From NCBI GenBank assembly GCA_937874275.1, contig CALNAU010000015.1:1-5857 (forward strand): a stretch of DNA of 5,857 nucleotides, read 5' to 3'. Position numbers and translations under genes: made by a program. Numbering within the stretch: position 1 is the stretch's first letter; each line of letters starts with the position of its first letter. Below the pieces are notes generated by a model, which did no database searches, was not told where the DNA came from, and saw only the letters and a program-made list of their open reading frames with translations. The DNA comes from an uncultured Clostridia bacterium (GTDB lineage: Bacteria > Bacillota > Clostridia > Christensenellales > Aristaeellaceae). Shown piece by piece: positions 1 through 5,152 of the stretch.

Positions 1-6
1 CTGGGG

Positions 7-12
7 TAAGAT
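7..12 (+). promoter_or_regulatory. Candidate -10 element of the T-box/ABC operon promoter
   Basis: The hexamer TAAGAT matches the consensus TATAAT at four of six positions. It would place the transcription start near position 18-20, just before the first paired bases of the T-box leader at about 26. The matching -35 element would lie left of the window, so this rests on position and a partial match only. Confidence 0.3.
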
Positions 13-210
13 ACGCACATTCAAAGGCGAGGATCGGGAATCATGGCCGCGTCCATCCCTTCAAGAGAGCCTCCGGTCGGTGCAAGGAGGCAGGGAAACA
101 CGGCGAGTTCATCCCAGGAGCCGCAGGCTGAACCTTCAGTAGGCCGAGCCGGTATCCCACCGTTACAGGGGAAGGCAATGTCAGTTGCCCAAAGGCCGCT
201 TTGGCGGCGA

Positions 211-242
211 AATTGAGGTGGTACCGCGGAACATCCGCCCTC
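211..242 (+). promoter_or_regulatory. T-box sequence and antiterminator helix
   Basis: The conserved T-box element runs from 211 to 229, with core GGTGGTACCGCGG at 217-229. GAGG 215-218 pairs with 239-242 and GCGG 226-229 pairs with 235-238. These leave the seven-base bulge TGGTACC (219-225), in which TGGT meets the 3' end of the uncharged tRNA. The 3' strand of this helix (235-242) overlaps the 5' strand of the terminator (236-245), so the two structures exclude each other, as the mechanism requires. Confidence 0.93.
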
Positions 243-266
243 TGCAATCAGCAGAGGGCGTTTTTT
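236..266 (+). terminator. T-box leader attenuator (Rho-independent terminator)
   Basis: A perfect 10-bp stem (236-245 with 251-260) closes a five-base loop, AATCA, and is followed directly by six T residues at 261-266. When the tRNA is charged this hairpin should form and stop transcription before the binding-protein gene. When uncharged tRNA binds, the antiterminator sequesters its 5' arm. Confidence 0.95.
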
Positions 267-272
267 GATCAG

Positions 273-298
273 TACGGTGATTGGTCACAATGACCGTA
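273..298 (+). repeat. Inverted repeat between attenuator and first gene
   Basis: TACGGT (273-278) pairs with ACCGTA (293-298). Past one G-G mismatch the pairing continues from 280-283 to 288-291 around a four-base loop. A second, overlapping palindrome, GGTCA-CAA-TGACC, occupies 283-295. No T-tract follows, so it is not a terminator. It lies in the 5' untranslated region after the attenuator and could be an RNA hairpin or a protein-binding site. A further small hairpin, GGGC-AAAC-GCCC (304-315), sits just before the ribosome binding site. Function is unknown. Confidence 0.55.
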
Positions 299-331
299 TC
301 ACAGGGCAAACGCCCAAGAGAGGAGATTCCT

Positions 332-1312
332 ATGAAAACCCTACGGAAAAGCATCGCCCTTATCCTGGCCCTCACCCTCAGCCTGACGGTGTTTTCCGTT
401 TTTGCTGAGCGGGACAAGCCCCTCATCGGCATCATCCAGATTGTGGACCACGTGGCGCTGGATGCTGCGCGGCAGGGCTTTATCGACGCGCTGGCCGAAA
501 ACGGCTACAAGGACGGTGAAACCGTCACATTGGACTACCGAAATGCCCAAGGCAGCCCGGATGTGCTGGCCTCCATCGCCGATCACTTTGTGGCCGAGAA
601 CGCCAACCTGGTGCTGGCCATCGCCACCCCCTCGGCCCAGTCCATGGCCGGCAAGACCGAGAGCATCCCAATTTTGGGCACTGCCATTACGGACTATGTG
701 TCCGCCCGCCTGGCGCAGAGCGATGACAAGCCCGGCTACAATGTGTCCGGTACCACGGACATGAACCCCATCAAGGAGCAGATTGAGCTGATCAAGCGCA
801 TGCTGCCCGACACAAAGACCATCGGCCTGCTCTACACCGCCAGCGAGGACAACTCCGTCCTGCAGGCGCAGATTGCCCGCGAGGTCATCGAGGGCATGGG
901 CATGGCCTACACCGAGGTGACGGTGCACAACTCCAACGAGGTGCAGCAAGCCACCCAGAGCATCATGGACAAGTGCGACGCCATCTACATCCCCACCGAC
1001 AACGTGTTCGCCTCGGCCATGTCGCTGGTGTACGAGGTCGCCCTGAGCAATAAAAAGCCTGTATTCGCGGGTGAAGCCGGCATGACCATGGGCGGCGGCC
1101 TGGCCACCCTGGGCGTCAACTACTACAACCTGGGGCACCAGACCGGCCTGATGGCCCTCAAGGTGCTGGCGGGTGAGCCGGTGGCTGATATGCCCATCGA
1201 GCGGCAGACGGAGTTTGACTATACCGTCAACAAGACCTTCTGTGACGCGCTGGGCATTGCCATCCCCGAGGACCTGCTGCCCTACGCCCAGGAGATGTCA
1301 GGCGCCAACTGA
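332..1312 (+). CDS. ABC transporter substrate-binding protein (COG2984 family)
   Basis: This is the extracytoplasmic solute-binding component of the importer. The 326-aa length is normal for the family. Residues 1-25 form a signal peptide: MKTLRK, then a hydrophobic core, then Val-Phe-Ala with signal peptidase I-like cleavage predicted after Ala25. There is no Cys in the signal region and hence no lipobox. The mature protein shows the two-lobed binding fold: a first strand LIGIIQIVDH (31-40), then GTAITD (116-121), VSGTTDMNP (138-146), PTDNVFASAM (221-230), and a C-terminal FAGEAG...GVNYYNLGHQTG block (245-272) typical of this family. I chose ATG at 332 because AGGAG lies at 321-325 with a six-base spacer and the signal peptide begins there; the frame is open upstream to a TTG at 281 without ribosome-site support. 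The T-box in front predicts an aromatic amino acid, most likely phenylalanine or a related compound, as ligand. No binding residue proves this. Confidence 0.93.
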   Translation: MKTLRKSIALILALTLSLTVFSVFAERDKPLIGIIQIVDHVALDAARQGFIDALAENGYKDGETVTLDYRNAQGSPDVLASIADHFVAENANLVLAIATPSAQSMAGKTESIPILGTAITDYVSARLAQSDDKPGYNVSGTTDMNPIKEQIELIKRMLPDTKTIGLLYTASEDNSVLQAQIAREVIEGMGMAYTEVTVHNSNEVQQATQSIMDKCDAIYIPTDNVFASAMSLVYEVALSNKKPVFAGEAGMTMGGGLATLGVNYYNLGHQTGLMALKVLAGEPVADMPIERQTEFDYTVNKTFCDALGIAIPEDLLPYAQEMSGAN

Positions 1313-1338
1313 CCCTGACCCACCAACCCCGTTACTAC

Positions 1339-1370
1339 GCGCTTCCGCCCGGGTTGACCGGGCGGAGCGC
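1339..1370 (+). other. Intra-operon RNA hairpin without T-tract
   Basis: Bases 1339-1343 pair with 1366-1370 and 1345-1352 pair with 1358-1365, leaving T1344 bulged and a five-base loop GTTGA. That gives 13 GC-rich pairs in the 77-base gap between the binding-protein stop and the permease ribosome site. No run of T follows, so it should not terminate transcription by itself. Such stems can protect the upstream message from 3' exonucleases, favouring binding protein over permease. That role is inferred. Confidence 0.7.
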
Positions 1371-1389
1371 CTGCGCGAAAAGGAGCCGC

Positions 1390-2283
1390 ATGGAACAGAT
1401 TCTGCTTGGCGCCCTGTCCCTGGGCCTGCTGTGGTCGGTGATGACCATCGGTGTGTACATCACCTTCCGCATCCTGTCCATCGCCGATATGACGGTGGAG
1501 GGCACTATCACGCTGGGGGCCGCCGTCACCGCACGGGTGATATCGCTGGGCGCCAGCCCCTGGCTGGGGCTCGCGCTGTCCATCCTGGCCGGCATGCTGG
1601 CCGGGCTCATCACCGGCCTGCTGCATACCAAGCTGGGCATCCCGGCGCTGCTCAGCGGCATCCTCACCATGATTGCCCTGTTTTCCATCAACCTGCGGGT
1701 GATGACCAAGGCCAACATCTCGCTGTTGCGCATGGATACGGTCTATACTCCGCTGATGAGCCTGGGGCTTAACAAGACGTGGGCGGTCATCGCGCTGGGG
1801 GCCATGTGCGCCGCGCTGGTGATTGGGCTGCTCTACTGGTTCTTTGGCACTGAGGTGGGCAGCGCCATCCGCGCCACCGGGGCCAATCCCAACATGGTGC
1901 GCGCGCAGGGCATCCACACGGATACCACCCTCATTCTGGGCCTGATGATATCAAACGCGCTGGTGGGCATCTCGGGCTCGCTGATTGCCCAGTCACAGAA
2001 CTACGCCGACCTGCAGATGGGCACCGGCTCCATCGTCATCGGCCTGGCCAGCATGATCATCGGCGAGGTGCTCTTTGGCAAGCGCAATTTCTTCCTGCGC
2101 TTCCTCAGCATGGTGCTGGGCGCTATCACCTACCGCATCATCATCGCGCTGGTGTTGAAGATGGGCATGCCGTCCGATGACCTCAAGCTGTTCACCGCCA
2201 TCACCGTGGTGTTCGCGCTGTCGCTGCCCAAAATCAAGGGGCTGATCAACGGCAGGCTGCGCCCGCGCAAGGGAGGGATGTAG
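1390..2283 (+). CDS. ABC transporter permease (COG4120 family)
   Basis: This is the integral membrane channel subunit of the importer, predicted to work as a homodimer because the operon has a single permease gene. The 297-aa product is strongly hydrophobic, with about eight likely membrane segments, roughly at residues 5-26, 38-53, 56-79, 84-101, 129-151, 178-201, 211-230 and 234-257, plus a hydrophobic stretch at 264-280. The family-like motif ADMTVEG lies at 32-38. The loop at 153-175 (from GTEVGSAIRATG to AQGI) fits the EAA-type cytoplasmic loop that contacts the ATPase. The basic C-terminus (RLRPRKGG) fits an inside location. ATG at 1390 follows AAAAGGAG (1378-1385) with a short four-base spacer; an upstream TTG at 1354 lies inside an RNA hairpin and adds only polar residues. 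The gene ends one base before the ATPase start codon, so the two are probably translationally coupled. Confidence 0.92.
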   Translation: MEQILLGALSLGLLWSVMTIGVYITFRILSIADMTVEGTITLGAAVTARVISLGASPWLGLALSILAGMLAGLITGLLHTKLGIPALLSGILTMIALFSINLRVMTKANISLLRMDTVYTPLMSLGLNKTWAVIALGAMCAALVIGLLYWFFGTEVGSAIRATGANPNMVRAQGIHTDTTLILGLMISNALVGISGSLIAQSQNYADLQMGTGSIVIGLASMIIGEVLFGKRNFFLRFLSMVLGAITYRIIIALVLKMGMPSDDLKLFTAITVVFALSLPKIKGLINGRLRPRKGGM

Positions 2284-2284
2284 C

Positions 2285-3082
2285 ATGCTGCGTGTGCAGA
2301 ACCTCACCAAGGTATTCAATCATAACACCGTCAACGAGCGGGTGGCGCTGGACAATGTGAGCCTGACGCTGGACGCGGGCGACTTTGTGACCGTCATCGG
2401 CGGCAATGGCGCGGGCAAGTCCACCTTGCTCAACTGCGTGGCTGGGCTGTACCCGCCGGATGCCGGCAGCATCTTCATTGATGACGCCAATGTCACCCGC
2501 CTGCCGGAATATAAGCGCGCTGCCTACCTGGGCCGCGTGTTTCAGGACCCCATGATGGGCACCGCCGCCGACATGAACATCGAGGAAAACCTGGCCCTGG
2601 CCTATCGGCGCGGGCGGCCGCGCGGCCTGCGGTGGGGCATCACCGCGCCCGAGCGCGTGCTGTACCGCCAGATGCTGGAGACGCTCGACCTGGGGCTGGA
2701 GACGCGCATGCAAAGTAAGGTGGGCCTGCTGTCGGGCGGCCAGCGCCAGGCACTGACGCTGCTGATGGCCACCCTGCACAAGCCGCGCCTGCTGCTGCTG
2801 GATGAGCATACCGCGGCGCTGGACCCCAAGACCGCCAAGAAGGTGCTGGAGCTCAGCGACCGCTTCATCCAGGATGGCAACCTGACCACCATGATGGTGA
2901 CCCACAACATGCGCGATGCCATCCGCCACGGCAACCGGCTGATCATGATGTCGGGCGGCAGCATCGCGGTGGATGTGTCCGGGGAAGAGAAGGCGCGCCT
3001 GACGGTGGAGGACCTGCTCAAGATGTTCGAGCAAGCCCGCGGCACCGAGGAGGAAATTCCCGATCGGATGATACTCGGGTAA
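2285..3082 (+). CDS. ABC transporter ATP-binding protein (COG1101 family)
   Basis: This cytoplasmic ATPase powers the importer. All nucleotide-binding motifs are intact in the 265-aa product: Walker A GGNGAGKST (39-47), Q-loop Gln87 in FQDP, signature LSGGQ (149-153), Walker B LLLLDE with catalytic Glu174, D-loop ALD (178-180) and switch His207 in VTHNM. The length is normal for a stand-alone domain. The segment between Q-loop and signature holds a basic stretch, RRGRPRGLRWG (108-118), as expected in this subfamily. The start ATG at 2285 follows GGAGG (2272-2276) with eight bases of spacing; this ribosome site lies inside the end of the permease gene. It is the last gene of the T-box operon, and a terminator overlaps its stop codon. 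The motifs make the ATPase assignment secure; the family placement comes mainly from the two partner genes. Confidence 0.96.
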   Translation: MLRVQNLTKVFNHNTVNERVALDNVSLTLDAGDFVTVIGGNGAGKSTLLNCVAGLYPPDAGSIFIDDANVTRLPEYKRAAYLGRVFQDPMMGTAADMNIEENLALAYRRGRPRGLRWGITAPERVLYRQMLETLDLGLETRMQSKVGLLSGGQRQALTLLMATLHKPRLLLLDEHTAALDPKTAKKVLELSDRFIQDGNLTTMMVTHNMRDAIRHGNRLIMMSGGSIAVDVSGEEKARLTVEDLLKMFEQARGTEEEIPDRMILG

Positions 3083-3098
3083 CGGGAACCCGTTTTTT
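3076..3098 (+). terminator. Weak Rho-independent terminator of the ABC operon
   Basis: CGGGT (3076-3080) can pair with ACCCG (3088-3092) around a seven-base loop, followed by six T residues (3093-3098). An alternative fold pairs 3081-3085 with 3090-3094. Both stems are only five pairs, and the structure overlaps the ATPase stop codon. Its orientation suits plus-strand transcripts only. It is probably leaky, with the stronger hairpin at 3171-3208 as back-up. Confidence 0.65.
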
Positions 3099-3170
3099 AG
3101 AGGCTTTGCTTTCCTTGAGTATTGCACGCATTTGTATTGAGAACTGTATGATATAGCATATGTTTTGATA

Positions 3171-3208
3171 AAAGCCCGGATGCGGTGAGCCCACTGCATC
3201 CGGGCTTT
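3171..3208. terminator. Bidirectional terminator between convergent operons
   Basis: Bases 3171-3187 pair with 3192-3208 as a 17-bp stem (one G-T pair) around a four-base loop. Read on the minus strand, the stem ends in TTTT and begins ten bases after the stop codon of the DUF2871-type gene, so it is mainly that operon's terminator. On the plus strand the tail is TTT followed by GCATTTA, which is weaker but still serviceable. It separates the ABC operon from the facing gene pair. Confidence 0.88.
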
Positions 3209-3218
3209 GCATTTACCG

Positions 3219-3638
3219 TCATTCGGCCTGGGCAGCTGCCTTCCTGAGCGCCAGGAAGAATAACACCAGCGACGCGCCCAGAATGATGTGGCTGAGGCCG
3301 GCGATGCCCGATATCGCCGCGTCCATGCCGCGCGACAGCGCGGTACCCTGCACCTGCAATACACCGCGCACACCCAGCATGACGGCCATAAACGGCAGGC
3401 CGATGTCGTGCAGCCGCAGAAACAGGCTGAACTGCCGCTGCTCTATCAGTGGAATCTGCCGTACAAACAGCGCCGCCACCAGGCACAGCAGCGCGCCCAG
3501 TGTTAGCAGGTGGGGGTGCAGAAAGGCCAGGGCGGTGCGGTCGGCAAAGCCGTTCCACTTGGTAAACTCCCGGTAGAACACGCCGGCGGCCAGGCCCGCC
3601 ATGGCGTAGATGAAGGCGCGGTGAATCAGTTTCTTCAT
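3219..3638 (-). CDS. DUF2871-type small membrane protein
   Basis: This 139-aa protein resembles the uncharacterised DUF2871 family, with the expected opening (Met-Lys-Lys, then a first helix leading into VFYREFTKWNGF at 20-31). Four membrane segments are likely, near residues 7-22, 41-60, 78-96 and 110-131. Histidines sit in or beside the helices: HPHLLTLG (41-48), His77 in RLHDIG and His117 in GLSHIILG. The His-X-His and paired-helix layout recalls haem- or metal-binding membrane proteins, but that is inference; the family has no function known to me. The start ATG (3638-3636) follows AAGGAGAT (3652-3645) and overlaps the upstream gene's stop as ATGA, so translation is probably coupled. It is the last gene before the terminator and should share the upstream TetR operator. 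The frame is open further upstream but that part reads as shadow of the neighbouring gene. Confidence 0.85.
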   Translation of the reverse strand: MKKLIHRAFIYAMAGLAAGVFYREFTKWNGFADRTALAFLHPHLLTLGALLCLVAALFVRQIPLIEQRQFSLFLRLHDIGLPFMAVMLGVRGVLQVQGTALSRGMDAAISGIAGLSHIILGASLVLFFLALRKAAAQAE

Positions 3639-4312
3639 GGTTGTATCTCCTTGTTGTCTTTTCTCATGGCCAGGTAGCAGATGAGCACTGTCCACACATA
3701 GGCCATGGTCTTGGGAATCATCAGGATGCCGACGAGCGGGACGCTGTCGCCAAACAGCACCACGGGGATATAGAAGGCAAAGCTCAGCACAATGGTCAGC
3801 CACATGTGGCGGAAGGGGCGGTCATTATGCGCCCGGGCGCTGTAGTAGAACAACAGGATGACCATCACGCCCATCCCCGCGAAGGGGATGTTGCGGTAGA
3901 TGCCCCAGTTGAGCGGCGGGGCGGCACTGGTCCACGCGTTTTGCGGGAAGAGGCACAGCCCGATGCGCAGCGCGGCCAGCGCATATAGGGCAATGGTCTC
4001 TCGGTAGCGTCCCTGCACATGATAGCGGGCGCGCCACACATGGTAGAGCAACAGGTAGAACAGCGTCATGGTGATCGAAGTGATGAACTTGCCGATGCCC
4101 AGCGCCGCGGCATGGTTGGCCAGCCCATCGGTCAGCAGGGCATACGCCCTGGGCACCAGGTGAAAGGCATCCCCGGCACCCAGCGTGACGGCCATGATGC
4201 CGCTGAGCAGGTACTGCCGCCTGCCGCGGTGGTTGCGCAGCATCAGGATGCCGAGCACCGTTACGCAGGTTAGGTAGATGGCGTCAAACGCGGTTTCCAG
4301 GTTCCCTTGCAT
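3635..4312 (-). CDS. Seven-helix membrane protein of unknown function
   Basis: I do not recognise a characterised family. The 225-aa product has about seven membrane segments, near residues 7-25, 34-60, 71-93, 105-122, 142-159, 170-188 and 193-216. A notable motif, GDAFHLVPR (47-55), puts an acidic residue, a histidine and an arginine in or beside the second helix. Other polar residues in hydrophobic context include His91 and Lys201. There is no signal peptide beyond the first helix and no soluble domain. I chose ATG at 4312-4310, preceded by GGAAAGGA with a rather long 13-base spacer. An upstream in-frame ATG (4363) lies inside the palindromic operator, has no ribosome site and would add polar residues. 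The stop overlaps the start of the DUF2871-type gene by four bases, so the two products probably act together. Transcription likely depends on the TetR operator at 4357-4381, on read-through from tetR, or both. Confidence 0.82.
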   Translation of the reverse strand: MQGNLETAFDAIYLTCVTVLGILMLRNHRGRRQYLLSGIMAVTLGAGDAFHLVPRAYALLTDGLANHAAALGIGKFITSITMTLFYLLLYHVWRARYHVQGRYRETIALYALAALRIGLCLFPQNAWTSAAPPLNWGIYRNIPFAGMGVMVILLFYYSARAHNDRPFRHMWLTIVLSFAFYIPVVLFGDSVPLVGILMIPKTMAYVWTVLICYLAMRKDNKEIQP

Positions 4313-4356
4313 GGCTTTGATTCGGTCCTTTCCAAATTCTTGCCTGTCTGTGTGAA

Positions 4357-4381
4357 CCAACATGAACAACGTTCATATTGG
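4357..4381. promoter_or_regulatory. Predicted TetR operator O2 before the membrane-protein pair
   Basis: The core palindrome ATGAAC-AAC-GTTCAT (4362-4376) has perfect six-base arms and matches the tetR promoter palindrome except in the central triplet. Symmetry extends outward to CCAA (4357-4360) and TTGG (4378-4381). On the minus strand a TTTACA (4390-4385) lies 17 bases before a poor -10-like GTTCAT inside the palindrome. The associated promoter is therefore weak or uncertain, but the site is well placed to control the downstream pair. Confidence 0.75.
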
Positions 4382-4391
4382 CGGTGTAAAG

Positions 4392-4409
4392 GCCCGCATG
4401 CCAGCGGGC
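4392..4409 (-). terminator. Possible weak terminator or attenuator after tetR
   Basis: GCCCGC (4392-4397) and GCGGGC (4404-4409) form a six-pair GC-only stem with a six-base loop, 12 bases after the tetR stop codon. On the minus strand the stem is followed only by CTTTACA, a poor T-tract. It may partly reduce read-through from tetR into the membrane-protein genes. Confidence 0.4.
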
Positions 4410-4421
4410 GGGGACAATTTC

Positions 4422-4979
4422 TTAATACAGGGTCCGGCGCACCATCTCCAGCAAGGGAAGGATGCCCTCCTCCTTGCGCAGCACCAGCGAGACCACGGTG
4501 GAGAACAGCAGGTCCACCAGCCCGGTCATGGTGAAGGCGTCGTCAAAGGCATCCGGCCGCACGTGCGCATCCCTGCTCAATACGTCCAGCAGCCGCTGCT
4601 TGATGCGGTCAAAGTAGGCGGTCATCACCTGGCGGCCGCTTTCCTTGCTTTGTGCGGCAAAGCTGAACGCGTGCAGCGTGAAGAAGCCGGGGTAGGTGAC
4701 GCTGCTGCGCTGCAGGCTGCCGTACAGCCATTGCACCGCGTCCGGAAAACGCTCAAAATCGGGGGCCTTTTCTGACGCGGAGAAAATGTCGTTCCATACG
4801 CTCTCCACGGTGGCGGTCAACAGGGCGGTTTTGGAGGGGAAGTAATTGTACAGCGAGCCCAAGGCGATGCCGCAGGCGGCGGCCACGCTGCGCATGTTGA
4901 TGGCGGCCGGCCCGTCGTTCATCACCAGCCTGCGGCACTGCGTCAGGATGGCCTCGCGGGATGTGACGGCGATATTCAG
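4422..4979 (-). CDS. TetR/AcrR-family transcriptional repressor
   Basis: This 185-aa protein is a one-component regulator: an N-terminal helix-turn-helix binds DNA and a C-terminal helical domain (about 55-185) binds an unknown ligand. With the start used here, helix 1 is TSREAILTQCRRLVMNDG (6-23) and the helix-turn-helix is MRSVAAACGIALGSLYNYFPSK (29-50, given here as its two halves: MRSVAAACGIA and LGSLYNYFPSK), with the family hallmark LYNYFPSK. Length is typical. The frame is open to a GTG at 5012, but that codon falls at the predicted transcription start and inside the operator. The only strong ribosome site, GAGGAGGGG (4994-4986), is six bases before CTG at 4979-4977, which gives a normal TetR N-terminus, so I start there. 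Two matching palindromes nearby suggest that it represses its own promoter and the downstream membrane pair. The ligand cannot be read from the sequence. Confidence 0.88.
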   Translation of the reverse strand: MNIAVTSREAILTQCRRLVMNDGPAAINMRSVAAACGIALGSLYNYFPSKTALLTATVESVWNDIFSASEKAPDFERFPDAVQWLYGSLQRSSVTYPGFFTLHAFSFAAQSKESGRQVMTAYFDRIKQRLLDVLSRDAHVRPDAFDDAFTMTGLVDLLFSTVVSLVLRKEEGILPLLEMVRRTLY

Positions 4980-5004
4980 CGCGGTCCCCTCCTCTCCCTT
5001 GAAT

Positions 5005-5019
5005 ATGAACACTGTTCAT
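5005..5019. promoter_or_regulatory. Predicted TetR operator O1 at the tetR promoter
   Basis: The perfect palindrome ATGAAC-ACT-GTTCAT overlaps the last two bases of the tetR -10 element and the expected start point. A bound repressor would block RNA polymerase, giving autoregulation. Its six-base arms are identical to those of the second site at 4362-4376. Confidence 0.8.
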
Positions 5020-5045
5020 TATAGCCGGTGTTTCGTTTCTGTCAA
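5018..5045 (-). promoter_or_regulatory. tetR promoter, consensus -35 and -10
   Basis: Read on the minus strand, TTGACA (5045-5040) and TATAAT (5023-5018) are both perfect consensus hexamers with a 16-bp spacer. The transcription start should fall near 5011, leaving about 32 bases of leader that include the ribosome site at 4994-4986 when translation begins at 4979. Such a strong promoter fits a tightly self-repressed gene. Confidence 0.88.
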
Positions 5046-5098
5046 GGGGAAAAGGGTAAAATGAAGTGTAAACAATGTGCCACAGCTTGATGGGCGCA

Positions 5099-5127
5099 TT
5101 GACAGCAGGGGCGGCTTTTTCTATACT
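5099..5127 (+). promoter_or_regulatory. Promoter of the polysaccharide deacetylase gene
   Basis: TTGACA (5099-5104) and TATACT (5122-5127) are separated by an ideal 17 bp. Transcription should begin near 5134, about 19 bases before the GTG start. The site lies some 80 bp from operator O1, so TetR at O1 would not obviously block it. Confidence 0.82.
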
Positions 5128-5152
5128 GGGCTTGCTTTCAAAGGAGGATGCT

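Larger units (their letters stand above)
26..266 (+). promoter_or_regulatory. T-box riboswitch leader, predicted tRNA-Phe responsive
   Basis: This tRNA-sensing leader controls the ABC importer downstream by transcription attenuation. Stem I is clear. 46-52 pairs with 98-104 (one mismatch), 56-60 pairs with 92-96, the conserved AGAGAG lies at 64-69, and 69-74 pairs with 86-91 around a GGTCGGTG-type apical loop. The specifier loop lies opposite 39-45. GAG at 105-107 is followed by TTC at 108-110, then six bases and GGAG, which is the usual spacing in this family, so the specifier is a phenylalanine codon. GGG 36-38 pairs with CCC 113-115 below it. Next come the conserved AGTAGG (138-143) and CCGTTA (160-165) of the stem II region, and a stem III hairpin at about 189-208. 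The T-box proper and terminator follow. The T-box bulge base T222 would pair with discriminator A73, as in tRNA-Phe; bacterial tRNA-Trp normally has G73. The Phe reading is an inference from the alignment. Confidence 0.93.

Noticed and set aside
341..1138. Minus-strand open frame (265 codons) opposite the binding-protein gene
   Set aside because: Its Gly-, Val-, His- and Gln-rich composition and complete overlap with a well-supported gene mark it as an antisense shadow.
1282..1917. Minus-strand open frame (211 codons) across the permease start
   Set aside because: It shows low-complexity His/Gln/Gly/Ala composition, covers the intergenic hairpin and lies antisense to a clear permease.
332..3082. 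Naming the importer genes trpX, trpY and trpZ
   Set aside because: The families fit, but the T-box specifier reads Phe and the bulge base does not suit tRNA-Trp, so a tryptophan name would be misleading.
3137..3164. Possible plus-strand promoter TTGAGA-16-TATGTT in the AT-rich gap
   Set aside because: It would start transcription at the edge of the strong hairpin at 3171 and produce only a very short RNA. AT-rich spacer sequence gives such matches by chance, so I do not list it as a feature.
2246..3373. Long minus-strand open frame (375 codons) opposite the ATPase gene
   Set aside because: It is antisense to a gene with every ABC ATPase motif, is rich in His, Gln, Arg and Ala as expected from a GC-rich antisense frame, and continues across the terminator region. 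No family motif or ribosome site was seen.
5061..5090. Nine-residue ORF (MKCKQCATA) between the divergent genes
   Set aside because: It lies upstream of the deacetylase -35 element and so is outside that transcript. It has no good ribosome site and is too short to support on sequence alone.
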